Shown piece after piece: positions 5,967-13,255 of a DNA stretch of 17,300 bases. Source of the stretch: Flavobacteriales bacterium UBA5422 (GTDB lineage Bacteria; Bacteroidota; Bacteroidia; Flavobacteriales_D; Crocinitomicaceae); contig DHNG01000031.1 in NCBI GenBank assembly GCA_002409405.1, forward strand, positions 31,001 to 48,300, in the 5' to 3' direction. The notes under the pieces are model-generated. The model was not told the origin of the DNA. It did not search any database and saw only the letters and a program-made list of their open reading frames with translations. Position 1 is the first letter of the stretch, and each line of letters opens with the position of its first letter. The position numbers and the translations under genes are program-made.

Positions 5967-7466
5967 ATGAAGCCTGTAATTGTTTTTATCTCATCGGTAC
6001 TTGGACTGGTGGTAATTTTGTTTTTATTGGTATTCCAAACATGGCCAATGCTGGTGGCAATTTGCCTCTTTCTTATCATTGTAGGAATCTACGACGTTAC
6101 GCAAAAAAAGCGAACCATTCTTCGCAACTTCCCGATCATTGGTCACCTACGGTTTTTACTGGAAGGAATCGGACCGGAAATCCGTCAGTACTTTATTGAA
6201 TCGGATACAGAAGGGAAACCGTTGAACCGGACACAACGAACGTACATTTATTCACGTGCAAAATTGCAGAATGACAAACATCCGTTTGGAACAGAATTGG
6301 ATTTATCAATCGAAGGAAACGAATGGATTCAACACTCTATTTATCCTTCTCCACACATAAAAACGGCTCCTAAAGTTCGTTTTGGCGGAGATAAATGTAC
6401 ACAACCGTACGATGCGGCATTGTTCAATATTTCAGCAATGTCCTACGGTTCATTGAGTAAAAATGCCATTATGGCATTAAATAAAGGAGCACAGGCAGGA
6501 GGATTTTACCACAATACAGGAGAAGGAAGCATTTCTCCATACCACCGCATGGGTGGAGATCTGGTGTATCAGATCGGTACAGGCTATTTCGGTTGTCGTG
6601 CGGCAGATGGAAACTTTGATGCCGAAAAATTCAAAGTGACGGCCAATTATCCGGAGGTGAAAATGATCGAATTGAAACTATCACAAGGTGCAAAACCCGG
6701 ACATGGAGGAATTTTGCCTGCGGCTAAAAATAACCTGGAAATTGCTGCCATTCGCGGAGTGGAACCGTTCACGGAAGTGGATTCCCCTCCGGGACACCGA
6801 AAATTTTCTAATTCTGAAGGTCTCTTGATGTTCATTGATGAAATGCGTGAACTGGCAAACGGAAAACCGGTTGGATTTAAAATTTGTATCGGTAACACCC
6901 GGGAATTTGAAGAAATCTGCCAGGTAATGGTGAGAACAGGTAGAAAACCTGATTTTATTACCGTTGACGGAGCGGAAGGAGGTACAGGAGCAGCTCCGAT
7001 CGTCTTCTCGGATCACGTAGGAATGCCGTTAGAAAATGCCTTGACATTTGTGGTGGATACCTTGATTAAATACGACCTGAAAAAGGATATTCGAATCATT
7101 GCATCTGCGAAAATAGTAGACGGGTTTGATATTTTTAAAGCATTGTCAATGGGAGCGGATATCTGTAATTCTGCGAGGGGAATGATGCTGTCTCTGGGAT
7201 GTATTCAGGCATTAGCGTGTCACAAAAATACATGTCCTGCGGGAGTGGCAACCAATAAACCGTCTAAAGTAAAAGGATTGGTAGTCGAAGAAAAATGGAA
7301 ACGTGTGAAAAACTATCAAAACGAAACAGTTAAAGACTTCCTGGGCTTATTCTCAGCAGCCGGATGTGAATCGTTGACAGATTTGAAACGTACATTGATC
7401 AACAAACAAATCGGAGGAAAACCGGTCAATTTTGCTGATATTTATCCGTATCCGGAAGTCAATTAA
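5967..7466 (+). CDS. Membrane-anchored FMN-binding glutamate synthase-like protein
   Basis: A 499-residue protein. Residues about 3-45 form two hydrophobic segments (IVFISSVLGLVVILFLLVF and WPMLVAICLFLIIVGIY). The rest is the (beta/alpha)8 FMN-binding synthase domain of glutamate synthase: GGFYHNTGEGSISPYH, GFKICIG, DFITVDGAEGGTGAAP and GADICNSARGMM. The 3Fe-4S cysteines have the glutamate-synthase pattern C-x5-C-x4-C (Cys412, 418, 423) within GCIQALACHKNTCPAG. The N-terminal glutaminase (Ntn) domain and C-terminal beta-helix of full-length GltB are absent, and no gltD-like partner is nearby. The core could still bind FMN and an iron-sulphur cluster and make glutamate from ammonia or accept another substrate; its electron donor is not evident. 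It has an ATG start and its own terminator. Family assignment is firm, exact reaction unknown. Confidence 0.9.
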   Translation: MKPVIVFISSVLGLVVILFLLVFQTWPMLVAICLFLIIVGIYDVTQKKRTILRNFPIIGHLRFLLEGIGPEIRQYFIESDTEGKPLNRTQRTYIYSRAKLQNDKHPFGTELDLSIEGNEWIQHSIYPSPHIKTAPKVRFGGDKCTQPYDAALFNISAMSYGSLSKNAIMALNKGAQAGGFYHNTGEGSISPYHRMGGDLVYQIGTGYFGCRAADGNFDAEKFKVTANYPEVKMIELKLSQGAKPGHGGILPAAKNNLEIAAIRGVEPFTEVDSPPGHRKFSNSEGLLMFIDEMRELANGKPVGFKICIGNTREFEEICQVMVRTGRKPDFITVDGAEGGTGAAPIVFSDHVGMPLENALTFVVDTLIKYDLKKDIRIIASAKIVDGFDIFKALSMGADICNSARGMMLSLGCIQALACHKNTCPAGVATNKPSKVKGLVVEEKWKRVKNYQNETVKDFLGLFSAAGCESLTDLKRTLINKQIGGKPVNFADIYPYPEVN

Positions 7467-7488
7467 CGATTATTAATAAACAGAAACA

Positions 7489-7516
7489 GGGTGTTGAGCA
7501 ATCAATGCCCTTTTTT
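7489..7516 (+). terminator. Intrinsic terminator after the GltS-like gene
   Basis: GGGTGTTGA (7489-7497) pairs with TCAATGCCC (7502-7510), nine base pairs including two G-U wobbles, closed by a GCAA (GNRA-type) loop and followed directly by six T. It lies 22 bases after the stop codon and separates the gene from the LURP-one-like gene. Confidence 0.85.
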
Positions 7517-7543
7517 ATTGCTTCCAATAACTATATTTACACC

Positions 7544-8191
7544 ATGAACAGTAGAGACTTATTAGATAATTTTCAGCGGGAAACAAGCGATCTGAATGAA
7601 TTGCAATTTCCGTTGGATTTTGAATTCAAGATTACAACGATCTATAATGATTTTGTTGTGAAAGACGGACGAAACAGCGTTCGTGCATACGTGCGTCAGA
7701 AATTATTCCGCTTTAAAGAAAGCGTGGTTGTGTTCAGTGATGATTCAAAAAAGAAAGAATTGTACCACTTAAAAGCAGATCGATGGATTGATTTTAATGC
7801 ACATTATTCCTTTACCGAGGCCAATTCAGAGACGTTGATCGGAAGTATGGGGCGCAAAGGAATGAAGTCGCTCTGGAAGGCAAGTTATACCATTTTTAAT
7901 AGGGAAAAACAGGCGATGTATGAAATCAATGAAGAAAACCCATGGGCTAAAGTCGGAGATTCAATGGTCGGTGAAATTCCCATTGTTTCATTCTTTACAG
8001 GGTATTTGTTTCATCCCAAGTATGGAATCAAAGATCAGCAGGGGAGACTCGTCGCTCGTTTGTCAAAAGTGCATTCCTTTTTCGGACGGAAATTTAAGCT
8101 GGAGCAATTGGATGACATTTCTACGGAAGACAAGACGAACATCATGCTTTCGGTTATGATGATGGTATTGCTGGAGCGACAAAGAGGATAG
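7544..8191 (+). CDS. LURP-one/Tubby C-terminal-like protein
   Basis: A 215-residue soluble protein, no signal peptide. The pattern V-R-QKLFRFKESVVVFSDD, LYHLKADRWIDFNAHYSFT, LIGSMGRKGMKSLWKASYTIFNREKQAMYEINEE is the alternating strand layout of LURP-one-related proteins, which share a 12-stranded barrel with Tubby C-terminal and phospholipid scramblase domains. This family call is by pattern, not alignment. The C-terminal part (GYLFHPKYGIKDQQGRLVARLSKVHSFFGRKFKLE) repeats the same strand pattern and ends in a Met-rich hydrophobic helix. The frame is open back to 7505, but that upstream ATG lies inside the terminator hairpin, so the ATG at 7544 is chosen. A near-consensus box TATATTTA (7532-7539) lies 4 bases before it. 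Role unknown; membrane-lipid association is one possibility for this fold. Confidence 0.7.
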   Translation: MNSRDLLDNFQRETSDLNELQFPLDFEFKITTIYNDFVVKDGRNSVRAYVRQKLFRFKESVVVFSDDSKKKELYHLKADRWIDFNAHYSFTEANSETLIGSMGRKGMKSLWKASYTIFNREKQAMYEINEENPWAKVGDSMVGEIPIVSFFTGYLFHPKYGIKDQQGRLVARLSKVHSFFGRKFKLEQLDDISTEDKTNIMLSVMMMVLLERQRG

Positions 8192-8257
8192 TTTTTTAGA
8201 GGGAAGTAATTGGCACTGATTTTGTTGCTGATTATGAATCATCTAAAAAGCCGTACT

Positions 8258-9064
8258 ATGAAAAAACTGTACATCGTTGTCTTCAGTTTACTGCCCTGCA
8301 TGTTGTTGTCACAGATTGACAGCAGAGTCCAGTTTGGAATTCATGGATTAGCCGACATTCCGATTCGTTCACAGATGCCCAAGATGAGCACAAATTACGG
8401 TGGAGGTACATTTTTATCTGTAAAACCACACCGGCGCGTTCCTTTGTTCATTGAAGTGCGGGGATCAATCGGGCAATACAGTTCCAAAACATCTACTGAA
8501 ACATTTATTTTCGATGATGGCTCCACAACCGTAACCGACGTAACGTTCAGAAGTTTGATGAGCAAGGTACAACTCGGAACAAAGGTCTATTTAACACCGG
8601 CATACCGGCAGGTAAAACCCTATGTAATGCCGACAATCGGGTATAATTTTATGCGGTCCCGAATTCGGATTGCTGACCCGATGGATGAAGATGACTGTCA
8701 ACCATTGGTCAACAGATTGTCACATGGTTCTACAGGATTCACCTACGGATTGGAAGCGGGAGTAGAGCTGGATGTTATCGGAATGATCAAAGGTGAAGAG
8801 AGAAGCGGAAAACTCTATTTTTCTGTTGCTTACCTGAGCAGTGCCCGAAAAATGGATTACATCAATATCCGGTACATGAGTGATCACGAGCATGGTGTAC
8901 ACGAAGGTGAACATGGAGGAACTGCCCAAGCGGACGGACGACCGTTAACAACTGATTTTGTCAACGTTTCTTCCAATGATCTGCATTCCCATAAAATTGC
9001 TGAAGTGTATAACACCTATCTGCGATTCATCAATGTGAATGTGGGGTATGTGTGGTACTTCTAA
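8258..9064 (+). CDS. Exported beta-barrel-like outer-membrane protein with His-rich loop
   Basis: A 268-residue protein with a signal peptide (MKKLYIVVFSLLPCMLLSQ) followed by alternating amphipathic strands with aromatic girdles (VPLFIEVRGSIGQY, VKPYVMPTIGYNFM, LYFSVAYL, YLRFINVNVGYVWYF). It ends in an aromatic Phe, as outer-membrane barrels usually do. Residues 209-221 form a His-rich loop (His210, 212, 215, 219 in DHEHGVHEGEHGG) that could bind a divalent metal. The frame extends upstream to a TTG at 8210 and an ATG at 8234, but the ATG at 8258 gives the clean signal peptide. Its stop codon overlaps that of the convergent lipoprotein gene by 4 bases. No named family is recognised; outer-membrane barrel is inference from strand pattern and the C-terminus. 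Confidence 0.75.
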   Translation: MKKLYIVVFSLLPCMLLSQIDSRVQFGIHGLADIPIRSQMPKMSTNYGGGTFLSVKPHRRVPLFIEVRGSIGQYSSKTSTETFIFDDGSTTVTDVTFRSLMSKVQLGTKVYLTPAYRQVKPYVMPTIGYNFMRSRIRIADPMDEDDCQPLVNRLSHGSTGFTYGLEAGVELDVIGMIKGEERSGKLYFSVAYLSSARKMDYINIRYMSDHEHGVHEGEHGGTAQADGRPLTTDFVNVSSNDLHSHKIAEVYNTYLRFINVNVGYVWYF

Positions 9065-10491
9065 AATTCGTACGCACCGATGTCAGGAGGATTACTACGA
9101 GGCTTTCCTTTGATGTCAGTAATAACAGTGGAAGCAACTCCTGCGTTGACCAACGGAGAAGTAGACCAGATGTCGTAGTCAAATTCTTGCGGGTTTTTAA
9201 ATTCTGGATTCTGATTCCAGATAATGTTGGTGTAAAAACTTTCAGTGCTTGGAGTGTTCATTTTGATGACACAATGATCAATTTCAAAGGCATTGGTACC
9301 AATATTGTCCAGGTTGAAGGCAATTTCCCCTTCCATATTTCCATAGATCACGCAGTTTTTTATCGTCCCCGTTACATTGGCAGCCAGTACACTGTTTCCG
9401 TCGTCGTAAAAATCACTGATTCCCATCGCTGGTAACTGACCGTCTCCGGTGGCATATCCTGCAATGGTACACTGGTTGAAATTAAATCCACTTCCGGCGA
9501 GATTAATAAACGCATGAAACCCATTGTTGGTGATGACACAATTTTCGGCATCAACTTTCCCTCCCGCAAAATTCATAATTCCGTACCGGGCATGATTCTG
9601 AATAATGGTGTTTTTCAACCTCACCGTCGGATTGGCGCCGTTTCCGCCATCTTTTTCAATGTGAACACCGGTCGTCCCGTTTTTTATGATGGCATATTCA
9701 ATGGAGGATGTTTTCGCTTCATTAAAATACACGCCATAATATTGCCCGGCCACCTTGTCATAATCACTTTCCAGTCGATCTCCCTGGATGACCACTTCAT
9801 TTTGATAGGTTCCCTGGATGTTTAGTGTTCCTTTGTAAACATATAAAAACGAATTTTTATGCAGATAAATCTTTGTTCCTGCCGGGATGGTCAGCTGTTT
9901 ATTTTCATCCACAAATGCAGCTCCATAGATCAGATGTGGCTTATCATTCGGCCAGACTCCTTCGTTCAGATCCCATCCGCTTGACGGACCGCTGAGATTG
10001 GAGTAGTGGTAGTACATGTCCTGTCCCCACGCTGCGAGTATGACGTATTGATCTTTTCCGTTGGTTCGGAACCGAATCGAATCTTCAACAACCATTGGTA
10101 ATGTCCCTCCGTTGGGATTTAATGTGACTTCCACAAATAAAAATAAACTGTCTTTTCCTTCCAGTTCAATTGCTGAAAACGCAGTACCTTGTAATCCGTC
10201 CAGGTTGATGCGGTAAGGAGAAGCGCTTCCTCCCATCAGTTCCACTTCTTCAATGACTACAGTACCCGATTCTTTATTGTAAATTTTCAATTGCTGCGTA
10301 GTTGAGCCGATGGTTGTAAATACCGTGTCAAAGACGACTGTATCTTTCGAAAACGCAAGATTTCCTTTTGACAGGATCAAAGCCTTCTTGCAAGAAGTAT
10401 TGAGTGATAAGACAGCCAAAGCTGATAGCGAAAACAACAGAAATGTATATTTCAGTCGTCTGATATAGGTGTTTTTTGTTCTATTGTCCAT
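9061..10491 (-). CDS. Beta-helix lipoprotein with choice-of-anchor Q-type C-terminus
   Basis: A 476-residue lipoprotein. Its N-terminus is long and basic (MDNRTKNTYIRRLKY), followed by a hydrophobic core and a lipobox ending at Cys34 (LNTSCKK). Residues about 45-105 look like an Ig-like/ASH domain (LAFSKDTVVFDTVFTTIGS, then QQLKIYNKESGTVVIEEVEL). Residues about 150-460 contain the right-handed parallel beta-helix pattern with short repeated strands: GTKIYLHKNSFLYVYKGTL, SIEYAIIKNGTTGVHIE, LKNTIIQNHARYGIMN, AENCVITNN, IKNCVIYGN. The end, KPRSNPPDIGAYEF, is the PDIGA-x-E motif characteristic of choice-of-anchor Q proteins. Likely surface or periplasmic, perhaps binding polysaccharide, which is inference from the fold. 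It lies convergent to the barrel gene without room for a terminator. Confidence 0.88.
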   Translation of the reverse strand: MDNRTKNTYIRRLKYTFLLFSLSALAVLSLNTSCKKALILSKGNLAFSKDTVVFDTVFTTIGSTTQQLKIYNKESGTVVIEEVELMGGSASPYRINLDGLQGTAFSAIELEGKDSLFLFVEVTLNPNGGTLPMVVEDSIRFRTNGKDQYVILAAWGQDMYYHYSNLSGPSSGWDLNEGVWPNDKPHLIYGAAFVDENKQLTIPAGTKIYLHKNSFLYVYKGTLNIQGTYQNEVVIQGDRLESDYDKVAGQYYGVYFNEAKTSSIEYAIIKNGTTGVHIEKDGGNGANPTVRLKNTIIQNHARYGIMNFAGGKVDAENCVITNNGFHAFINLAGSGFNFNQCTIAGYATGDGQLPAMGISDFYDDGNSVLAANVTGTIKNCVIYGNMEGEIAFNLDNIGTNAFEIDHCVIKMNTPSTESFYTNIIWNQNPEFKNPQEFDYDIWSTSPLVNAGVASTVITDIKGKPRSNPPDIGAYEF

Positions 10492-10548
10492 AAGATTCGA
10501 TGTAAAAATAACGAAAACAACGGAGAGTTATTTTATTTTTGTAGTAAA

Positions 10549-10582
10549 TTGTATGTTATTTAAAAAAGTTTGTATAAATTTG
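10549..10582 (+). promoter_or_regulatory. Candidate promoter of rpmE2
   Basis: TTG at 10549-10551, a 23-base spacer, then TAAATTTG at 10575-10582, which matches TAnnTTTG. A second TAnnTTTG match (TATTTTTG, 10534-10541) lies upstream. The predicted leader to the ATG at 10622 is about 33 bases and A-rich. Confidence 0.55.
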
Positions 10583-10621
10583 CAATCCGTTTTTGGGAGA
10601 AATAGATAATAATAATTCAAA

Positions 10622-10879
10622 ATGAAAAAAGATATACATCCGGCAGATTACAGATTGGTAGTGTTTAAGGACATGTCGAACGACTATGCATTTTTGTGTC
10701 CTTCATGTGCAACTTCAACAGAAACAGTTACATGGGAAGATGGAAATGAGTATCCATTAGTAAAACTGGATATCTCTCACAAATCTCACCCATTCTTTAC
10801 AGGAATTGTTCAGTTTGTGGATACAGCAGGTCGTATCGATAAATTCCAAAGCCGTTACGGACGTCACACAAGAAAATAA
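10622..10879 (+). CDS. rpmE2: 50S ribosomal protein L31 type B
   Basis: An 85-residue protein of the large ribosomal subunit. The type B layout is clear: MKKDIHPADYRLVVFKDMSND at the N-terminus, WEDGNEYPLVKLDIS, then SHPFFTG and FVDTAGRIDKF. Length (85 against about 80-90) fits. The zinc-binding type (C+) has Cys pairs in both halves. Here the second pair is replaced by Ser (ISHKSHPF, Ser52 and Ser55), as expected of the zinc-free form, yet a C-x2-C pair (Cys26, Cys29, in FLCPSC) is kept or gained in the first half. The gene is monocistronic: own promoter box and a strong terminator 27 bases downstream. Type B L31 is often induced under zinc shortage, but no Zur site is obvious here. Confidence 0.95.
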   Translation: MKKDIHPADYRLVVFKDMSNDYAFLCPSCATSTETVTWEDGNEYPLVKLDISHKSHPFFTGIVQFVDTAGRIDKFQSRYGRHTRK

Positions 10880-10906
10880 TAAATCATTATTTTCTCCAGA
10901 TATTGA

Positions 10907-10943
10907 AATCCTTTCGACTTGCTCGGAAGGATTTTTTATTTTT
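10907..10943 (+). terminator. Intrinsic terminator after rpmE2
   Basis: AATCCTTTCGA (10907-10917) pairs with TCGGAAGGATT (10923-10933), eleven base pairs with one wobble and a five-base loop, followed by a U-rich tail (TTTTATTTTT). Confidence 0.9.
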
Positions 10944-10985
10944 AATCGCACACCTATTTGGTTTGTGCAATAAATAAGAGAACAG

Positions 10986-11537
10986 ATGAACTATATTGAA
11001 TATACCCGGCTATTTGAGCAAATACTGACTACAGAAACTCCTGCGGCACCTTATGACAACCCCGATTATTTCAATTATACCAAATTGAATGAATCCCGGA
11101 TGAAGCGATGGACAAAAACTATGGTACTGGACGATGAATTGGTTCAGTTGCTGGAAAAATTGTCCGTAAAACAACACTGGATCATTATCACCGAACCGTG
11201 GTGTGGAGATGCCTCTCACATTGTACCGTTTCTGGTGCGGATGGTTGAATTGTCTCCTGCGATTACCTATGAATTGCAATTGCGGGATACAGCACCTTTT
11301 TTAATTGATTCATACCTGACGAACGGGGGAAAAGCAATTCCGAAATTAGTGAGCAGAGATGCAACCGGAACGGATTTGTTTACCTGGGGACCTCGCCCTA
11401 CAGGAGCACAAGAACTGATGAACAACCTGAAAGCAGAAAATGCCGATTTTGAACGGATCAAAATTGAACTCCAAAACTGGTACAATGCAGATAAAGGAAA
11501 AGAGATTCAGGAGGAATTGAAAAAGGTGTTGCAGTAA
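10986..11537 (+). CDS. Thioredoxin family protein (single-cysteine)
   Basis: A 183-residue cytosolic protein of the thioredoxin superfamily (Thioredoxin_9-like). The N-terminal helices (MNYIEYTRLFEQILTTE) lead into the core: HWIIITEPWCGDASHIVPFLVRM, which has WCGDA at the classical CxxC site so that only the first cysteine remains. A strand (ITYELQLRD) and the cis-Pro loop GKAIPKLV follow, then a charged helical tail ending in EIQEELKKVLQ. Proteins with WCGDA-type sites are common in Bacteroidota and usually annotated only as thioredoxin family; substrate unknown. A small inverted repeat (GCACACC...GGTTTGTGC) precedes the start. The stop codon TAA (11535-11537) is followed in the same reading frame by the next gene, 6 bases on. 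Confidence 0.85.
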   Translation: MNYIEYTRLFEQILTTETPAAPYDNPDYFNYTKLNESRMKRWTKTMVLDDELVQLLEKLSVKQHWIIITEPWCGDASHIVPFLVRMVELSPAITYELQLRDTAPFLIDSYLTNGGKAIPKLVSRDATGTDLFTWGPRPTGAQELMNNLKAENADFERIKIELQNWYNADKGKEIQEELKKVLQ

Positions 11538-11543
11538 ACAACG

Positions 11544-12095
11544 CTGACAATCAAAGACGGAATACATATCATTCGCGAGGGAGTTACAAATCAGTATGTA
11601 ATACCTGCAACGGTACTGGCATTTTTGGCAGCGGTCGGATTCGTGTACATCGGGTTACCATCAATTGTAATTGTTCTGGCAGCGCTTGCACTATTTTTGT
11701 CTGTTTCAGGAATGGAAATTGATGCCCGGCAACTCCGATACAGGAAATACAAGGTGATAGCAGGAATCAAATTTGGAAAATGGATTCCATTTACTACCGA
11801 TGATTCTTTTCAATTGTGGTTGTCATCCGAATCGGGGAGATACATGTACACAACTTATGGAACAACGCCTGCTTTTGTGGCTCCGACCAATTTTTACAAC
11901 GGGAATAAATCAAAATTAATTACGTATGACCTCATACAGGTATTTACTACCGGTGAAAAGCACATTGTGAATAATTTTTTTAAATACAGTACTGCTAAAA
12001 AAGCATTGAGTGTATTGGAATCGGCAGGATGTGCCACCCGCGATAAAATTATCGAAAAGCTCAATGAAAATAATAAGAGGAGAAGAAGGTTGTAA
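11544..12095 (+). CDS. Membrane protein with non-standard start codon (two TM segments, PH-like C-terminal part)
   Basis: The open frame runs from right after the stop of the thioredoxin-like gene to 12095. In it there is no ATG or GTG before the membrane segments. The only standard-class start is a TTG at 11625, which would cut off the front of the first hydrophobic segment. Starting at the CTG at 11544 gives MTIKDGIHIIREGVTNQYVI, a sensible cytosolic N-terminus of 183 residues in total. Two hydrophobic stretches (residues about 20-35 and 38-52) are followed by a beta-rich soluble part (IDARQLRYRKYKVIAGIKFGKW, then TYDLIQVFTTGEKHIVNNFFK) and a basic tail (NNKRRRRL). The soluble part looks like a membrane-associated PH-type domain, but this is weak. 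Function unknown; likely in an operon with the thioredoxin-like gene. The start is uncertain. Confidence 0.65.
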   Translation: MTIKDGIHIIREGVTNQYVIPATVLAFLAAVGFVYIGLPSIVIVLAALALFLSVSGMEIDARQLRYRKYKVIAGIKFGKWIPFTTDDSFQLWLSSESGRYMYTTYGTTPAFVAPTNFYNGNKSKLITYDLIQVFTTGEKHIVNNFFKYSTAKKALSVLESAGCATRDKIIEKLNENNKRRRRL

Positions 12096-12103
12096 CTGTT
12101 ACA
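12091..12103. other. 13-bp palindrome bridging two convergent stop codons
   Basis: TGTAAC-T-GTTACA is a perfect palindrome about a central T. It contains the TAA stops of the plus-strand membrane gene (12093-12095) and the minus-strand DUF3037 gene (12099-12101). It may be chance, and the stem is too short for a normal terminator. Confidence 0.4.
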
Positions 12104-12482
12104 GTACCAATTCCCGGTATAATTTCTCGAAAGTAGCATCCAAATCCGCAGATAATCCCGGGTGAGGGCGGGAGGATTGAATACTCGAACTTTTAATTGC
12201 GGTAATCCAACGAAACCGTTCGTCCGCTTCCAGTTGTGCAATCGGACCTCCGTTTGGTGCTCCTGAACATATCTTGGTAAATGACTCCAGGTTTTCCTGC
12301 AATTGTTGTATGTCAAATTCTGAGCAGAAAGCACGAATCTTGTGTTCCGGTATCTGGTACTGAAAGCGAATGTAGCGTTTCCGCTTGCTGAACAGAATCA
12401 ATCCGACATTGATAAATTCTTCCCGCTCCACTTTCGGAACGACACGAATTACAGCATACTCATATACGAACTTTTCCTGCAT
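12099..12482 (-). CDS. DUF3037 domain-containing protein
   Basis: A 127-residue soluble protein beginning MQEKFVYEYAVIRVVPKVERE. The core EYAVIRVVP-x-VEREEFINVGLILF is the family signature of DUF3037. It is followed by FQYQIPEHKIRAFCSEFDIQQLQENL and a C-terminal segment with SSSIQSSRPHPGLSADLDATFEKLYREL. The frame is open upstream to 12563, but that part is inside the kinase gene and does not resemble the family. Starting at 12482, the gene overlaps the 3' end of the HipA-like kinase gene by 23 bases, which indicates coupled translation. DUF3037 genes are commonly found beside HipA-like kinase genes; a joint function is inferred, its nature is not known. It converges with the upstream plus-strand gene 3 bases away. 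Confidence 0.9.
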   Translation of the reverse strand: MQEKFVYEYAVIRVVPKVEREEFINVGLILFSKRKRYIRFQYQIPEHKIRAFCSEFDIQQLQENLESFTKICSGAPNGGPIAQLEADERFRWITAIKSSSIQSSRPHPGLSADLDATFEKLYRELVL

Positions 12483-13251
12483 CTTCAGCTGCTTTAAAAA
12501 AGACATCGGCGTGCGCCAGTCGGTTCGACAAGAATTGGAAGTACACTTCCCGGATTGCATCATTGTCCGGCCCTTCTTCCCAATTTAAAAATTCGTCCGG
12601 AATCAGGTTCACAATGGTACGAAGCACATCGTCATTTAAAATAGATGTAAACTCTTCATGTACACGTTTCAATTCCGTTGCTTTTGAAATCAACGCGTGA
12701 TCCTTGATCATTGTAAACGGAGTTACAGATGTTTGCTCCCAGTTATCCCACGAATGGTGAAAATAAAATGCCGCCCCGTGGTCAATGAGCCACAATTCTT
12801 TATTCCAGATTAACAGATTGGTATTGCGGTATGTCCGATCTACGTTGGTAATAAAACTATCCAGCCACACAATTTTAGATGCCAGGTACGAATCGCAATC
12901 ATTCGATGCTACATCATACGTGATTGCTCCGGAAAGAAAGTGTAGTCCCAGGTTTAATCCTTTGCTGAATTTCAATAAATCCTGAATTTCCTCATCCGCT
13001 TCCGTTTGCCCGAATCGTTCATCCAATTCAATAAAGACAATTTCCGGAACTTTTAATCCTAGGTACTTGGCAATTAATCCACCCAGTAATTCGGAGATCA
13101 ATGCTTTTACTCCATGTCCGGCTCCACGGAATTTGATGACGTATTTAAAATCGTCACATCCTTCAGCAAGCGCCGGCAAGGATCCTCCTTCCCGAAGTGG
13201 AGTGATGTACTGGGTAACGGTAACCGTTCTCAATTCAAAATTCATGTACAT
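12460..13251 (-). CDS. HipA-like kinase domain protein
   Basis: A 263-residue protein of the stand-alone HipA-like kinase family, about half the size of HipA toxins. Kinase elements are visible: YVIKFRGAGHG with a candidate ATP-binding Lys40, ALISELLGGLIAKYLGL (helix C region), DSFITNVDRTYRNTNLLIW with Asp138 five residues before Asn143, the same spacing as catalytic Asp309/Asn314 in E. coli HipA, and LWLIDHGAAF with the metal-binding Asp157. It is probably an active Ser/Thr-type kinase with unknown target. It has no HipB-like partner; instead it overlaps a DUF3037 gene. ATGs at 13251 and 13245 are both possible. A palindrome GTACATGTAC (13246-13255) covers them. It is divergent from the protease gene across about 180 bp. 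Confidence 0.88.
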   Translation of the reverse strand: MYMNFELRTVTVTQYITPLREGGSLPALAEGCDDFKYVIKFRGAGHGVKALISELLGGLIAKYLGLKVPEIVFIELDERFGQTEADEEIQDLLKFSKGLNLGLHFLSGAITYDVASNDCDSYLASKIVWLDSFITNVDRTYRNTNLLIWNKELWLIDHGAAFYFHHSWDNWEQTSVTPFTMIKDHALISKATELKRVHEEFTSILNDDVLRTIVNLIPDEFLNWEEGPDNDAIREVYFQFLSNRLAHADVFFKAAEDAGKVRI

Positions 13252-13255
13252 GTAC
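13246..13255. promoter_or_regulatory. Palindrome overlapping the kinase start codon
   Basis: GTACATGTAC is a perfect 10-bp palindrome covering the first ATG of the HipA-like gene and lying two bases from the second. It could be an operator or chance; no second copy was noticed in the window. Confidence 0.2.

Noticed and set aside
9372..9825. Frames overlapping the beta-helix lipoprotein
   Set aside because: Shadows of the minus-strand gene, which has a lipobox, beta-helix repeats and the PDIGAYEF end.
12483..12563. Longer N-terminus for the DUF3037 gene
   Set aside because: It lies wholly inside the kinase gene in another frame and encodes a low-likelihood Cys/Thr-rich stretch without family similarity.
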